A program made the position numbers and the translations under genes. Below the pieces are notes generated by a model. It saw only the letters and a list, made by a program, of their open reading frames with translations. It was not told the DNA's origin and did no database searches. Positions 22,954-34,973 of a DNA stretch of 64,000 nt are shown here, one piece after another. The stretch's first letter is position 1, and every line of letters begins with the position of its first letter. Source of the stretch: Lumnitzera littorea. Lineage: Eukaryota; Streptophyta; Magnoliopsida; Myrtales; Combretaceae. The stretch spans positions 40,032,010 to 40,096,009 of the forward strand of contig JAMXBB010000008.1 in NCBI GenBank assembly GCA_024138015.1, written 5' to 3'.

Positions 22954-23995
22954 GAAGAAGACTCGTTACAAGAGTTTAAAAAAAAAAAAAAACTAGAAAG
23001 AGAAGTCACTATCCTCAATATTGAAAATAAAAAAAAGTGAGAAAGATACATGTCAAACATTGCAAATGGATTTCGAGCCTTCAATACATTCAAAAAAGCT
23101 CAAGTATCGATTTGGAAAGCTAATAATATACCTATTACTATTGGTGTTGTTGAAGCTTAGTTATGTGGTGTCTGTATTCTAGCTTAATGGAGAATTAGGC
23201 CTTGTTACTTTCTAAGAATAGCAAAAAAAGGATCGAAGTTAGAAAAAATAAAAAAAAGGAATGAGAAGAATCATAAAGATAAAGAAGCATGAACTATAGC
23301 TACAATTGTAAGATGGCTACTGTAGATGTTCTTGCTTTCCCATATCATAAACCTGTTCTTGGGAAAAACCATGCCATATAAAAAAAAAAAATGGAAAGAG
23401 AGAGAAAACCTTAAGTTGGTTGATTTATTTATTATTGGATGAAGAGGGAAGCCATGTCTATTGTCCCCTAGTGCTTATGAGCTTGTCTAATGAGAAGATA
23501 GCAAAAAGGAAAAGGGAAAAAGTAAGAGACACTTGTCAATGCCCCGATGGATAAGGAAAAATAAAGAATTATCCTAAATTTGTTTTTTGTCTTATTCCTC
23601 CTTAAGTGTATGGGTAACGTGTCACCGAATGAAAATAGGAATATGTAAATAAGTTCACTAAATTTGGATCATAGGCTAAGCCAAATATTTTAGTTATTTG
23701 AAAAGAGCCCATATTACAAAGATCTCTTCCTTAACAAGTAGTGTAACGACTTGGTTAAAAATTATAAGATAATTGAGATGTGGTTATGCTTAGAACATTG
23801 GTATACACCATGGGATGTTGAGATATATATATACACACACAAACACATATACACAAAAGAGATAAAAGGATGTACATTTAGTTGTAATAAGTTACTTACA
23901 AAAAGGGGAATAGAAAACACGCTGTTAGTATACACTGTAAGATTGTCGTATTCATTGCACAACAAATAAGATTTAGTTAACGTAAAGTGTTTGTA
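22684..23995. other. Intergenic, A-rich, nothing recognised
   Basis: Repeated A- and T-rich runs, plus a TA microsatellite (22919-22951). No gene is supported. A short TA/CA-rich stretch lies at about 23822-23850. Confidence 0.4.
22919..22951. repeat. (TA)n microsatellite
   Basis: About 16 uninterrupted TA units. Confidence 0.95.
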
Positions 23996-25037
23996 TTATA
24001 TATAGAGAACTTACAAGAAGAGTACTCTTATATGAGAAGAAAATCAAGGCAATATTGATAAATGGAGTTAGGCTAATGGGATTGCTAATGTGAACCTAGC
24101 ATACAAATTCAATTTAACAGGAGTTAATAACTCATATGGATCGGATCAAAGAGACAAATCGACTTAAAAAAAGACAACTTGAAGAAAATTTATTTTAGAA
24201 TGCCATCTTGAGGGCAATGTGCAACTCAATCTAGCTAAGGTATGACATAAGATTAAGAGGTGCTGCAAATTTGCGCACTTAAACAACTCTCAAATTAATT
24301 TGGTAATAACATAATTATTCAACAGCGCACACACGTCTAAGTCATCTAAAGGCTCATTAAGTGCCCAAACCCCTTTAACTCAGTCTAAAAGACTCTAGTT
24401 AGTGGATAAAATGTAGAGAGCCAAATTTAATATTGGGCTTTAAACCCATTGATTAATTGGATTTGACTTATCGAGCTAAAGTTATAGGGTCCTATGAGCT
24501 AAGCCCATAAATTACTAGGATGATTAAGGAAGTTTTGGCATAGTAGGTTTAGAGTAAGGCCCATTAGATCGATTTGTCCGATCTAGCTTTTCTTGGTTTA
24601 ACTCACATTAAAATAATAAATAAAGCCTTTATTCGGGCCTAAATTCATGGAAATAACCAATTTTATATCCATTAATAAAGGGCTTCAATTTTAACCATTT
24701 ATCACCATCATTGTGATCAACTAACATTTTCATTTGGACAAGAGAAAAACCATCATTAATATTGTTACTTTGTTGGAACCTTGTCTCAAAGATCAAATAC
24801 TTAAATACCTTAAGAATTCTATTCTATTCTTCATTAATCTTAAAGTTTAATGCCAACACACTCCTCCACCTATCAGCGTATGTATTAGAGCCTTATCAAG
24901 ATTGCCTATTCCTCCTCCCTACATTTCTTTTCTAATTATCCCGCATGACTCACTTAAGTTATTTCTACAGTTATGTGTAGTGCAACTTCTCATGCGGTAT
25001 ATATGTGACCCTTGCATCCATATCTACACCTCCACAA
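23996..25037 (+). repeat. Dispersed ~1-kb repeat, copy C
   Basis: It matches the reverse complement of copy B (890-1922) along its length and copy A (312-880) on the same strand over 24410-24990. The outer limit is near 25037, where the match to copy B stops ('catatctacacctcc'). No coding potential was recognised. Confidence 0.65.
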
Positions 25038-25920
25038 TTTGCATGATTGAGTAGATTAGCCCTTCATGAGTTGAATCAATCCACTTAATTTATGAACTCT
25101 TACTTTTTCAACTAATTGGATCATTCTAGCCTACAATTGGACATTCTCAACCCACTAAACAAATTAGTGTGAATCTTTCCACTATCCTATCTGATTAACT
25201 TATTAAATCTTCTAACCTATATTTCTTCAAATCAATAAACCATAAATTGTTAATTAATTACTCTCTAGAACTAAACTTTTTCTTACCTAATATGGTAAGT
25301 TTTTTTTTTTAAAAAAAAAGAAAGAAAGAAAGAAAGATAAGACATTCTTAGTTTTTAGCTTGTTGCGATACTGACCCATTAGCCTAATAACCCGTAATAA
25401 GTAGGTTGGGTTGAAAAATCTTAACCCGTTAATAAAATAATTTAAAATAAACTGGCTCGTTTAACTTTGATTTACCATAAATAGGGAAGAATTAATCTAT
25501 TTAACTCTTTTACATGGCTACAGGCAAAACCCTTATTTCCTTTGGCGTATACATCACTCTGTTAAGTCTAAATCAGTGCATTTCTCTCTGCACTATCGTA
25601 ATTTCTTATAGTTGAAAAAGAATATTATTTCATAGGTGAAGCGTAAGCCGATGCAATAGTCAACAATTAGGAAACGGTCTCACTAAAACTAAGTGCATCA
25701 GTTAAGTTTCCATCATCCAGCTACTGAAATACAGAAACAGTGTAAGGGACAGTACGCTTCTGGTCAAAGTTTCTAACAACATTGTTTCGTCAAAACCAGG
25801 ACCAGAAAGTTCTCAAACATCATCGTGGACGTAGTTTCATATGCTACTAGGGTTATGAGCTTTCCTTTTGTTTTCTCTTTGAGGAAGCTTATTCTATAAG
25901 GATTGTTAACTGCGACATCA
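25038..25920 (+). other. 5' flank and probable promoter/5' UTR of the glycosyltransferase gene
   Basis: It starts where repeat C ends. It contains a T-run/A-run and an (AAAG)n stretch at about 25300-25337. A weak TATA-like ATAAATAG lies at 25477-25484, ~440 bp before the ATG. The sequence from ~25520 on is less AT-rich, as expected of transcribed leader. The transcription start cannot be read from sequence. Confidence 0.35.
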
Positions 25921-28900
25921 ATGGCGGAAGATCAAAATGGTGAAGGTGATCATAATAGAGAAGATGGTCCACTCATCAAGGACTTTGAGGCTGGTCAAAG
26001 CACAAGTAGTACGTCTAGGCAGGGCGGCAAGACGACCCCGTTTTCGTGGCCTTCACGTACCGTTTTAATTTCTTTCTTTCTCATCATCGTTGCTGGAGTC
26101 ATCTTTTCAAGTTCCGACTTCGTAAGTCATTTGCTTACTCTCTTCTAAATATGACTTATTGCTGATCTTTCCGTTTTGCGATTTGAACCAATCCATTAGT
26201 TCCTAGGTAAATCTCAGCACTGTTAGTTAAGTGTTGATAGACGCCGTAAATACTAAATTCTTTAAGTCATATTTCATATCCCATATCTTATAAACACGTA
26301 TGTATTCTTGATTGGTAAAATCTCGATACAATTATTAAAGAATTTTGGGGTTTTAGCAGTGATTTTAGATATACACATAGTTTTGAGAGTTATGAAAATC
26401 AAAGTATGCGTTAAAAGTTGAAAGGTTTATTTACATCCAATTAGTAATTTTGGAAATGTATTTGTACATGCTCACAAAATCTAATTACCCAAGTCTCAAA
26501 ACTGTTATTATGCTTTTTTTTTTATTTTTTTTATTAAACTAATTATATCACAATTTGAAGAGAGGAAGGATTTAAATCCTAATCAATCTTAATAGGAAAC
26601 TATTAAGGATATTATTGAATTATAACAATCTTAATTCATTACCATGCATTTATGTCTTATTTGTATCAAAAGATATAAATACGGAAATAAATTCTCTAAA
26701 GTTATACACAGGGATGATTATGAGTAATGTTACTAATTTGCAAATTTATTGTCGAGTTTGTAATATATATATATATATATATATATATCTTAGTGAAACA
26801 ATGAATTCGGGTGGATTTTAACTTTAACTGAAAAATTAATCTTGAAAAAATAAAAGTTATAACAAAAATGAGGGTTTGCTTGTTTTGCATAGGACGTTTT
26901 TCAGACTTTCTTCGACATTTATTATAATCAAGGCATTAGAATTGTCAAATGTGATTATAAGTACAGCGTGCTGTTATCAGTGACTTTTAGCGATTTGTAA
27001 TTATAGAAAGTCAAAAGTGTTGTAACTAATGAATGGTGGCGATAGTTAAGCATCACGGAATTATCAATAATGAAAAGAGAAACAAATTATTTTCATTCTT
27101 AAATAATTTTTCTATATTCGATTAGTTTTTGTAGAGTTGTTAACTATCATTAATTATTGCTAAAATCCACTAATATCTGTAGATTCTTGAGATTCTATAT
27201 ATTTGAAAATTACGAAACTTTTACCATACATTTATTGAAAATAATGCAAAGAAAATGTGCTATAGCTGAATATATTTTTTTTGTCTATCGTGCCACGTAC
27301 TTTTCATAGAAATAAGGACCTATGCTAAAACAACATAGATTAATAAACCTTTTTCAATTGAACATATTGGATTATTTTTCTTCCCGTTGCCTGAAAATAT
27401 ATACTTAACCCAAAAGAAAATGGTGAAATTTTAAAAAGAGAATAATAATAAAATTAAGAGAAAACCATTATATATAAAATGGCATACAGCTGCCCTTTTT
27501 TTTTTTTTTTATGTGTGTTTTTCAATCACAAATCCGGAAAAATAATTGTGAATTTCAAGGATGCAAGTTTTTACTACTCAAAATCGTACATTCTAATTTT
27601 TCTTCACATTATTATATATATATTTTTTTTAGTTTGCTTTTCCAGGTATTTCTTCTTTTAAGCCGAAAATCACCTTCCAAAGCAATAATCCGAAACCACT
27701 CAAGAAGATTGAATACCCTCTGAATTGCACCAATTTTACTGCTCCAAATTCACCACAACCCTCATGCTCAACCAATTATCCACAAAAATTCGAACCGGCC
27801 AACGAATACACCGTCGCGTGCCCGGAGTATTTCCGATGGATCCACGAGGACCTACGGCCCTGGAAGAGCTCAGGGATATCAAGAGAAATGGTGGAAAGTG
27901 GCAAGCATCTTGCGCATTTTAGGCTAATCATTTTAAAAGGGAAGGCTTATGTGGAAAAATACAATAGATGTTTCCAAACAAGAGCTGAGTTTACTATATG
28001 GGGGGTTTTGCAACTTTTAAGGTTGTATCCTGGGAAATTGCCAGATTTGGATCTTTTGTTCAACTGTGAGGATTTTCCTCTGGTCAAGAAAAGGGATTAT
28101 AAGAGACCAAATGCTACTTTGATGATTCCACCAGTTTTTCATTATTGTGGGAGTGGTTCCACCTTTGATATTACGTTCCCTGATTGGTCATTTTGGGGCT
28201 GGTAAAATCCTTAAATCTCATTTAAGTTATAGATACACGTTTGTTTTCTCATAAAAGTATATAATGTTTACAAGAAAGTATTCTTTTTTTTTTTCCTAAT
28301 TTTTTTAAGCTCTTAATAAGTATTTCTAATACTCGTTAACATAACACTTTATATTAATATTAATTTTTTTTTTAAATTTTAATGCGAATTGGGTAAGCCA
28401 TTGAGTTTTAATTAGGTCTATGTTTGTTTTGTATATATGGGTGTTAATCTTATTTTTATACAATATGGTATAATTTAGTATATATATATATTACAAAAGT
28501 CGGATATCATTATATGTAGTAACAGAAATTAAAGCTATGGTTCAATTTTAAGTCCCATCCGTAGTACCAGTGACAAAAATAATAATTTCTCTTCTTCGCA
28601 GCGTAGTAGCATTTTCCTTTAATCGAAAAATATCATTTTTTTTTTTTATGAGTCAATTCTTTCAATTTCTAATTTTAGAAAAAAAAAACCATTTTATTTT
28701 TGAAACAAGTACATCCTTTCTAGGTGTATTTTTCATCAGGGTATACATAAATTTTACTAAACATTTGCATATTTTTTTTTTAACGTTCTATAGGTATTTT
28801 GAGACATTTTCCTAGTAATTTTAATATTGTTTTACCGTGTTTAAATAGGCCTGAGGTCAATATAAAGCCATGGGAAAGTCAACTGCGGGCAATAAAGGAA

Positions 28901-31900
28901 GTAGCAAAGGGAATGAAATGGGAGGAACGAGTGCCGTATGCTTTCTGGAAAGGAAATGGAGGTTTGGCCGCCACTAGAATTGACCTCATGCGGTGTAATC
29001 CTTCGAATGAAAGTGACTGGAACGCTCGCTTATATAAACAAGTAAGCCCCCACTAATTTTTAAAATTTCTAGTAAGAGAAGTTGTCGATTTTGGGGAATT
29101 ATTGTGCCGGTCAATCATAGAAACCTTTGAAATAATGCCGACAACTTCGGTTTTCTAATCGAAAACAACATCAATAATATACTTACAGCCTCCTCCGCTG
29201 TTACACCATTGAACGCTAAGGTTGCACGGTCCGAACAGAGCCAAAAAGGCTCAGATTGGTCTCGATTAAAATTTATCAAATTCAAACCGAATTAAGTTTT
29301 CATTGAATCTAAAAATTTTATGTTTAAAATAGATTTATTTAGATAAATAAACTTTGTTTTAAATTTGAAATTGACTTATTTATAAATCGAGTTCAAATAT
29401 GTTCAAACTCAAGTCAATTTAAAACCTTAAATATATAAATAAATTAATAAATAATAAATAAGGATTAGATTATATATTATATATTATATACTTATTATAT
29501 TTTTTTTCTATGTTATATAGCTATTAGTTTTTAGATTTTAATTATATATTATATAATATATATAATACATATAAAATTTATGAATCTAAATAAAGATTCA
29601 AATTTGATTCATTTAAATAATAAGTTTTATCTTAAACTAAAACTTATTCGATCTAACAAATTTTAAAGTGGGCCGAATCTCAACGACCCGATTCTTTCGC
29701 GGTCCTAAAACCCACTCTTTGGAAACATTTTACGAAAGGGAGGGTTATAAGTGCCCAACGGCGCCAACCAGGAAAATTGGAAATTGGTATAATTTGAGAA
29801 CTTTTGCCAACATACTGCACTGTTCACTTTTTATTTTCTCTTTTGGATAAAGAAGCTAATTTTAATAAATATTTTATCTATACTTGACAACATACTTGCT
29901 GGAGTATCTTTATCTTTATTGATCGTCTCTTTTCATATAATATGATCTATTCCATAATCTTTTTTTTTTTTTTTTAAGCCTTGGGTAGAATCTTTTCTCT
30001 ATTCACTTTGATGATCTATATCCTATTTATCTTTATGGGATAGTACCGATTTTATTTTCAAAATTTTAAGTATTTTCTCAATTTAATATAGGAAATTTAG
30101 AATTACTAAATGTCATATTTATTTGAATTTTCACTTACGGAATTTACTATCTCATGTCACATCATTTACACCAATCTCTTTGCACAATGAACGTTTGCCA
30201 TGGCATTTTTCAAGGAGATGATCGAGGCAGTATATTGAACAAGTAAAAATTCAATTATAACATTTAACAATTTCAAAACTTAAGTGTAAAATTTAAGAAA
30301 TAAAAGTTCAGTTGGGTATATTTTATAACAATTCCGACCTTCTAATGTAAATTTGGAAAGATATATTCAAAGTTCAGGTTTTTTTTTTTTTATAAATTTC
30401 ATGTTTTTATGTATAAATTTTTTGAAAATTGTATCTAGAATGTTAGGACCTATATGAGTAAATTTCTTTTCCATCTTAAATTACTAAATGCTTGGTACAG
30501 TAAGCTGAAATTGTGAACGAACTACATGGACAACTTATTTTTACTAAATACAGGACTGGCGCGCTGAAACTAAAGCCGGTTTCAAAAATTCAAAATTAGA
30601 AGATCAATGCACTCACAGGTATGTCATAGAGTCTTCAAATTAACCATTTTTCCAAGTTTATTTTTTTTTTTTTTTGGATTTAAATAAAGGGCTTGTTTAT
30701 TTCACGGAAAACAATTTCAACATGTTTCTCGAACATTTGTTACAAGTTTTATAGTTACCAAATATGATCATAAGTCATAATAATCTCAAAAAAGTTGGTG
30801 ATGTTTGCAATAGGTAGTGATGGATAGCAATAACAGTGACACCGGGCACTAATGATGGTAGTTAACAGTCTTGAAAAATATAAAGAGGAAATTAAGAAAA
30901 TGATTCCTTATAAATGCGGAAATTATTTTCTTTTATTCTATTTGACATAATCTCTTATGGTTAACTCCCACTAATTATCAGTTCAGCTTTCAGTCAAAAA
31001 CAATTAGTAACTATAATCGTTTGAGTTTACAATAATAATATTTATTAATCATAAAGTATGAATTCTAATAAATGTAACGTTTTTTCACGAAACAAAACAT
31101 GATCTAACGTGAATTATTCATGTTCCAATGATAGTATTGCGGGTGACCTGTTTGTGTTTGTAGGTATAAGATATATATTGAAGGAAGGACATGGTCGGTG
31201 AGTGAGAAGTACATTTTGGCTTGTGATTCGGTGACGTTATTGGTAAGGCCTAATTACAACGATTTCTTCACAAGAGGGATGACACCCATGCAACATTACT
31301 GGCCCATTAGATCCAATAACAAATGCAGAGACATCAAATTTTCTGTCGACTGGGGAAATAACCACACTCAAGAGGTTAGAATAAATTTCATAGTACAGAA
31401 AAATAAAGCATTCACATTATATTTGCATATATGTTTATCGGGTAAATCGTAAATACATCTTTTTATGTTTGTCCACATGCATTTGGTTCAATGTCTTTGA
31501 AAGCCTGCTTTCGGACCTTCTTATCATTAAAAACACCTTTTTTATATTTCTCTAATTACTATTGTGCTTTTGATAAACTAATAAAAAAAAAATTTTAAAA
31601 TAAGATTACAAAAATGTCCGGAAATTAAAATACTAAAAAAAAAAGAAAGAAAAGGAATCCTTTTGGTCTATGAGTTTATGTCTTTCTATTTTTTCCATTC
31701 CACTCAATCTTTTGTTATTTTTAGTAAGGATAAAATATTTGTATAAAGGTTTATAAGCAAAATTTTAAACAGTTAATTTCAAAGATAAAAAGGTTATATG
31801 CATATAAAATAAATACACGAAGGTATATTTACAATTTACTCATGTTTATTGGGAAAAAAAAAAAGAATTACATTTTTTGTAAGATCCTATAATTAAGTGT

Positions 31901-33479
31901 CTTGCATAGATTATAAAAAATTATAATATTATTTTATAAAGTTAGGGTTATAAATATCTTGTTAATATAAATTTAAAACTTTTGGGAGAAATGCATTAAT
32001 ATTTGTTGTCTTGATTATTCACTGTTTTTAGCTTGAAATATTACAAATGGTATAAAAGACAAACTTCTACCAATAGGTGGACAATTCGAAATTGACTTTG
32101 GTTTAAAGAAGAAGTTTGAGGAGGGTAGAAAGTGTTATTGGGTTGGTGAGTCTTAGCATAGTTCCAAGATAACCTATAAAATGTAAGTAGCCTAAAATGT
32201 ACATTGAAAAGAGGAAAGGTTTAAGCTCAATTATAGTCTCTAAATGAGAATGTCACGTTTTTAAGAAAGAGAGCTTATAAAACTTTATAATTAAGTATTT
32301 TATATAAAATATTTATTAATTTGACTATTCACTATTTTTAGCTTAGAGGATTATATTTTTACTTTTAATTCTTTTGGTTAATATTCAATTCCTAAATCTT
32401 TTCAAATGTTTAACTCATTTCTGAATTTGTGATTAGGTTCGTTTGGCAAATGTGTCATGTGAAATTGTCATGTTTCACAAAAATTCTCATATGCAAATGG
32501 ATATAAATAATGATTTGAAACTAATTAAAAGAGTGGATGAGTTTGGTAAACTATGAATATAAATCCCTTTTATTTATTTTTTTTTCCATTCTAAGTACAT
32601 GCTAATCTCTAACCCTTTAAAATGAGTGTTTATATCATTAATCTTAAAAGCATGCATTCAAACATCAATATGATCAGTTTACCTAACTACACAACAAAGC
32701 CATAACATAAGGAAAACAAAAGCATAAAATTAAGTATAACAAAATATTCAAAATACAATTAAAGAAATGGGAGTCTTTGCTTCTTCTTCTTCGTTTTTTT
32801 TATTTTTATTTTTTTCATATTATGATTTTTTAATTGATAATATTTTTGGTTATTTTTATTAAGGATAAAATATTCATATAGTTGAAAGTGTGTTTTCAAA
32901 AACCTGAAGGTTTAAACGCACAATTGAAAAGACAAAAGAGATAAAGCGTATATAAAATAAACACGAGAGATGAACTTACAAGATATCCAGAAAAAGCTTT
33001 CATGTCCAAAATCACACATCTTTCTTCACTGACTCTTTGCAAATATATACGGAAAGTTGGCTATCTGTTTATTTATTTTGGAAAAACAGGCACAAGCGAT
33101 TGGGCAGCATGGAAGCAACTTTGTTGAGGAGGATTTAAAGATGAAATTCGTATACGATTACATGTTTCATCTACTAAGCAAGTATGCAAAGCTTCTTAAA
33201 TTCGAGCCAGAAGTGCCTCCGGGAGCAAAGCAAGTGTGTGTAGAAACAATGGCATGTCCTGGTGGAGGGTTGTACAGAGAGTTCTTGGAGGAATCCATGG
33301 TGAAAAACCCTAGCGATGCACTTCCGTGTTCATTGTCATCTGCTTACGATCAACAAGAACTTCAAGCTTTCATTGAGAGAAAGAATAATATCACTAAACA
33401 AGTTGAATTATGGGAAGCTCAATATTGGGAAAACCTAAAAAGCAAAGCCATGATTTCCCTTTTCTTTATTTTAATTTAA
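25921..33479 (+). CDS. CAP10/GT90 family protein glycosyltransferase (O-glucosyltransferase rumi homolog)
   Basis: Six exons, all GT-AG: 25921-26121, 27633-28201, 28849-29041, 30554-30618, 31164-31374, 33090-33479. They join in frame to 542 residues, a usual length for plant members. The ATG at 25921 opens MAEDQNGEGD; an upstream in-frame TTG is not a likely start. A cytosolic N-tail (1-46) and one membrane segment (about 47-63) make it a type II Golgi/ER protein. The CAP10 domain covers about 130-530: CPEYFRWIHEDLRPW (130-144), FPDWSFWGWPE (249-259), AFWKGN (288-293), the sugar-nucleotide region KIYIEGRTWSVSEKYILACD (345-364) and HYWPI (387-391). Family members transfer glucose or xylose to protein or glycan acceptors in the secretory pathway; the substrate here is unknown. 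The C-terminus ends in a hydrophobic tail without KDEL. Introns 2 (647 bp) and 4 (545 bp) hold nothing notable. The gene looks intact. Confidence 0.93.
26122..27632 (+). other. Intron 1 of the GT90 gene
   Basis: 1,511 bp, donor GTAAGT. The acceptor is TTTTTTTTAG at 27632, chosen because it keeps phase 0. A second AG 14 bases downstream (after TTTTCC) would shift the frame. It contains a (TA)n tract at 26764-26788 and T-runs; no gene. Confidence 0.75.
29042..30553 (+). other. Intron 3 of the GT90 gene
   Basis: 1,512 bp, GTAAGC...ACAG. The middle (about 29220-29670) is very AT-rich with short palindromes and differs from its flanks, which may be an old insertion. No clear terminal repeats were found. 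Confidence 0.7.
31440..31841. mobile_element. MITE-like inverted repeat in GT90 intron 5
   Basis: The start GGTAAATCGTAAATACATC and the reverse complement of the end (GAGTAAATTGTAAATATACC) match, and similarity runs ~60 bp inward (to 'tctttgaaa' in both arms). It is ~400 bp with no coding capacity. A related right arm occurs again at about 32880-32985 in the same intron. Target duplication not determined. Confidence 0.5.
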
Positions 33480-33975
33480 TTATTTATTTTATATGAGAAG
33501 GGGAGATAGAATCACGGGATAGTTGGTGTACTTCGGAGAGGAGGGAGTTGGCATTGAAAATAACGGATTGGTGTTGATTCTTTCGAAATTAGTAAGATGA
33601 TGCATGATGACAATGATTTATTAATTCAATTCATTTGGTTTTTATCATTTTCAAGCTCGAAATTGAGTCGTATATCATTCAATTATTAATTCATTAGGCA
33701 AAGTCATAATACTTTGTATGGTGGAGATGGTTTTAAGTTTATGGTAGTCATAAAAAATAAAAATTGTATATTTTTATTTTTATTTAATCAATAAAAAACC
33801 ATTAGATTTTTCCTTTAGGTTAATCAATGGTTAAACTAGGTCAATACCTTGTCATGTTATCCAGAAATCGCATGCATTGTGACACTGATTTAATTTGGAG
33901 GCTATTAAATTTTTTTTTTTTTCAAATTAAATTGTATATTGGTTATATTAAAATTATTTCGTTTACTCACCATAT
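33480..33975. other. 3' flank of the GT90 gene and spacer before tRNA-Glu
   Basis: AT-rich, with AATAAA-like elements (for example near 33790) that could serve as plant polyadenylation signals. No other gene. Confidence 0.5.
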
Positions 33976-34048
33976 TCCGTTGTAGTCTAGTCGGTTAGGA
34001 TATTCGGCTCTCACCCGAAAGACCCGGGTTCGATTCCCGGCAACGGAA
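33976..34048 (+). tRNA. tRNA-Glu (anticodon CTC)
   Basis: 73-base cloverleaf without intron. Acceptor TCCGTTG pairs with CAACGGA, discriminator A. The anticodon stem TTCGG/CCGAA holds loop CTCTCAC with anticodon CTC at 34010-34012. T arm CCGGG-TTCGATT-CCCGG. It decodes GAG. The sequence is the nuclear plant type, not the plastid trnE. Confidence 0.97.
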
Positions 34049-34897
34049 ATTCTCTATTTTGCATAGTTCTTACCCAATGCGTTTTTTTCTCAAATTTTTT
34101 CCCTTAATTGCAGGGCTTTTAGTTTTACTGCTGCTATAAGAGAAATGCAATCCTGACCTCTTGTCTGCTGGATTACACATTCATACAAAATAATGATCAA
34201 GGACATCACTTAGCGTATCGGTAATTCTATGTTTAACTTTAAACTTCGTTTTTAACTCTTCTGTTAGGCTCCTTCATTAATTTTTCCATGTCTTATTTTC
34301 TAATTCCATTGAATTATTTAGCTCCCTCCTCACAGCTTTCCTTAATGTGCGACAGACGTGTGCTTCATTGAGCTGAAGCTCAATAACATTGTATCGTTCA
34401 CATATTTTCAGAAGATTAAAAAGATGTCTAACGAATATTTTTAAGGAAACACGAATAATACACACATCGAGTAAAAATAAAAGGGGTAATTTGCAGTTTA
34501 CTCTTCTTCCAAGGAAGGATAAGGTTATTCCGAAGGTAGGAAGATACAGATGATTAAATATAATTCTCGAGATTTAGAAATTAATAATGACGATAGTAAT
34601 CAATATAGTATATACTATATATGTTAATGAAATAGATCCCGTCTCCTTGTGCACGAAAGCATCCAGGCCAAACAAGCTTATTGAAATTCGTGATCAAACA
34701 GAAAAGAGAAAATGACTGCAAACATTTGAGGGCTAAGATGATGTCTACTTAATTTGGTTGATAACGGACCTGTTTACTATTTAACTGGTGATCTACAAGT
34801 CTAAATGTCATGGTCAATTTTTATGTACGCACTTGATGAGATGGAAGGAGAGCACGGACCCTCATGGGTACGATGAGAGAGGCAGCAACAATTTTTT
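34049..34897. other. Spacer between the two tRNA genes
   Basis: About 850 bp, convergent between the plus-strand tRNA-Glu and the minus-strand tRNA-Cys. Short open frames only (longest near 34277-34465, -). Apart from the T-run at 34057-34060, nothing supported. Confidence 0.5.
34057..34060 (+). terminator. Pol III terminator of tRNA-Glu
   Basis: TTTT nine bases after the tRNA 3' end. Confidence 0.75.
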
Positions 34898-34902
34898 AAA
34901 AA
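34898..34902 (-). terminator. Pol III terminator of tRNA-Cys
   Basis: TTTTT on the minus strand, starting at the discriminator base. Confidence 0.7.
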
Positions 34903-34973
34903 GGGCCCAACCGGGTTCGAACCGGTGACCTCTTGATCTGCAGTCAAATGCTCTACCACTGAGCTATGGACCC
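34902..34973 (-). tRNA. tRNA-Cys (anticodon GCA)
   Basis: 72-base cloverleaf without intron on the minus strand. Acceptor GGGTCCA pairs with TGGGCCC (one G-T pair), discriminator T. Loop CTGCAGA carries anticodon GCA at 34941-34939. T arm ACCGG-TTCGAAC-CCGGT is perfect. It is the nuclear plant type and differs from plastid trnC. Confidence 0.97.

Noticed and set aside
25903..25920. Upstream in-frame TTG as start of the glycosyltransferase
   Set aside because: Nuclear plant genes rarely use TTG. The ATG at 25921 gives a normal N-terminus before the membrane segment.
27647..27660. Alternative acceptor TTTTCCAG for GT90 exon 2
   Set aside because: It would need a one-base phase from exon 1, whose GTAAGT donor ends in phase 0; the TTTTTTTTAG acceptor at 27632 keeps the frame.
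29220..29670. Defined transposon in GT90 intron 3
   Set aside because: Composition is unusual but I found neither terminal repeats nor a target duplication.
33976..34973. Plastid or mitochondrial DNA insertion suggested by two close tRNAs
   Set aside because: Both tRNAs match the nuclear plant types and differ from plastid trnE and trnC; the flanks are ordinary AT-rich nuclear DNA.
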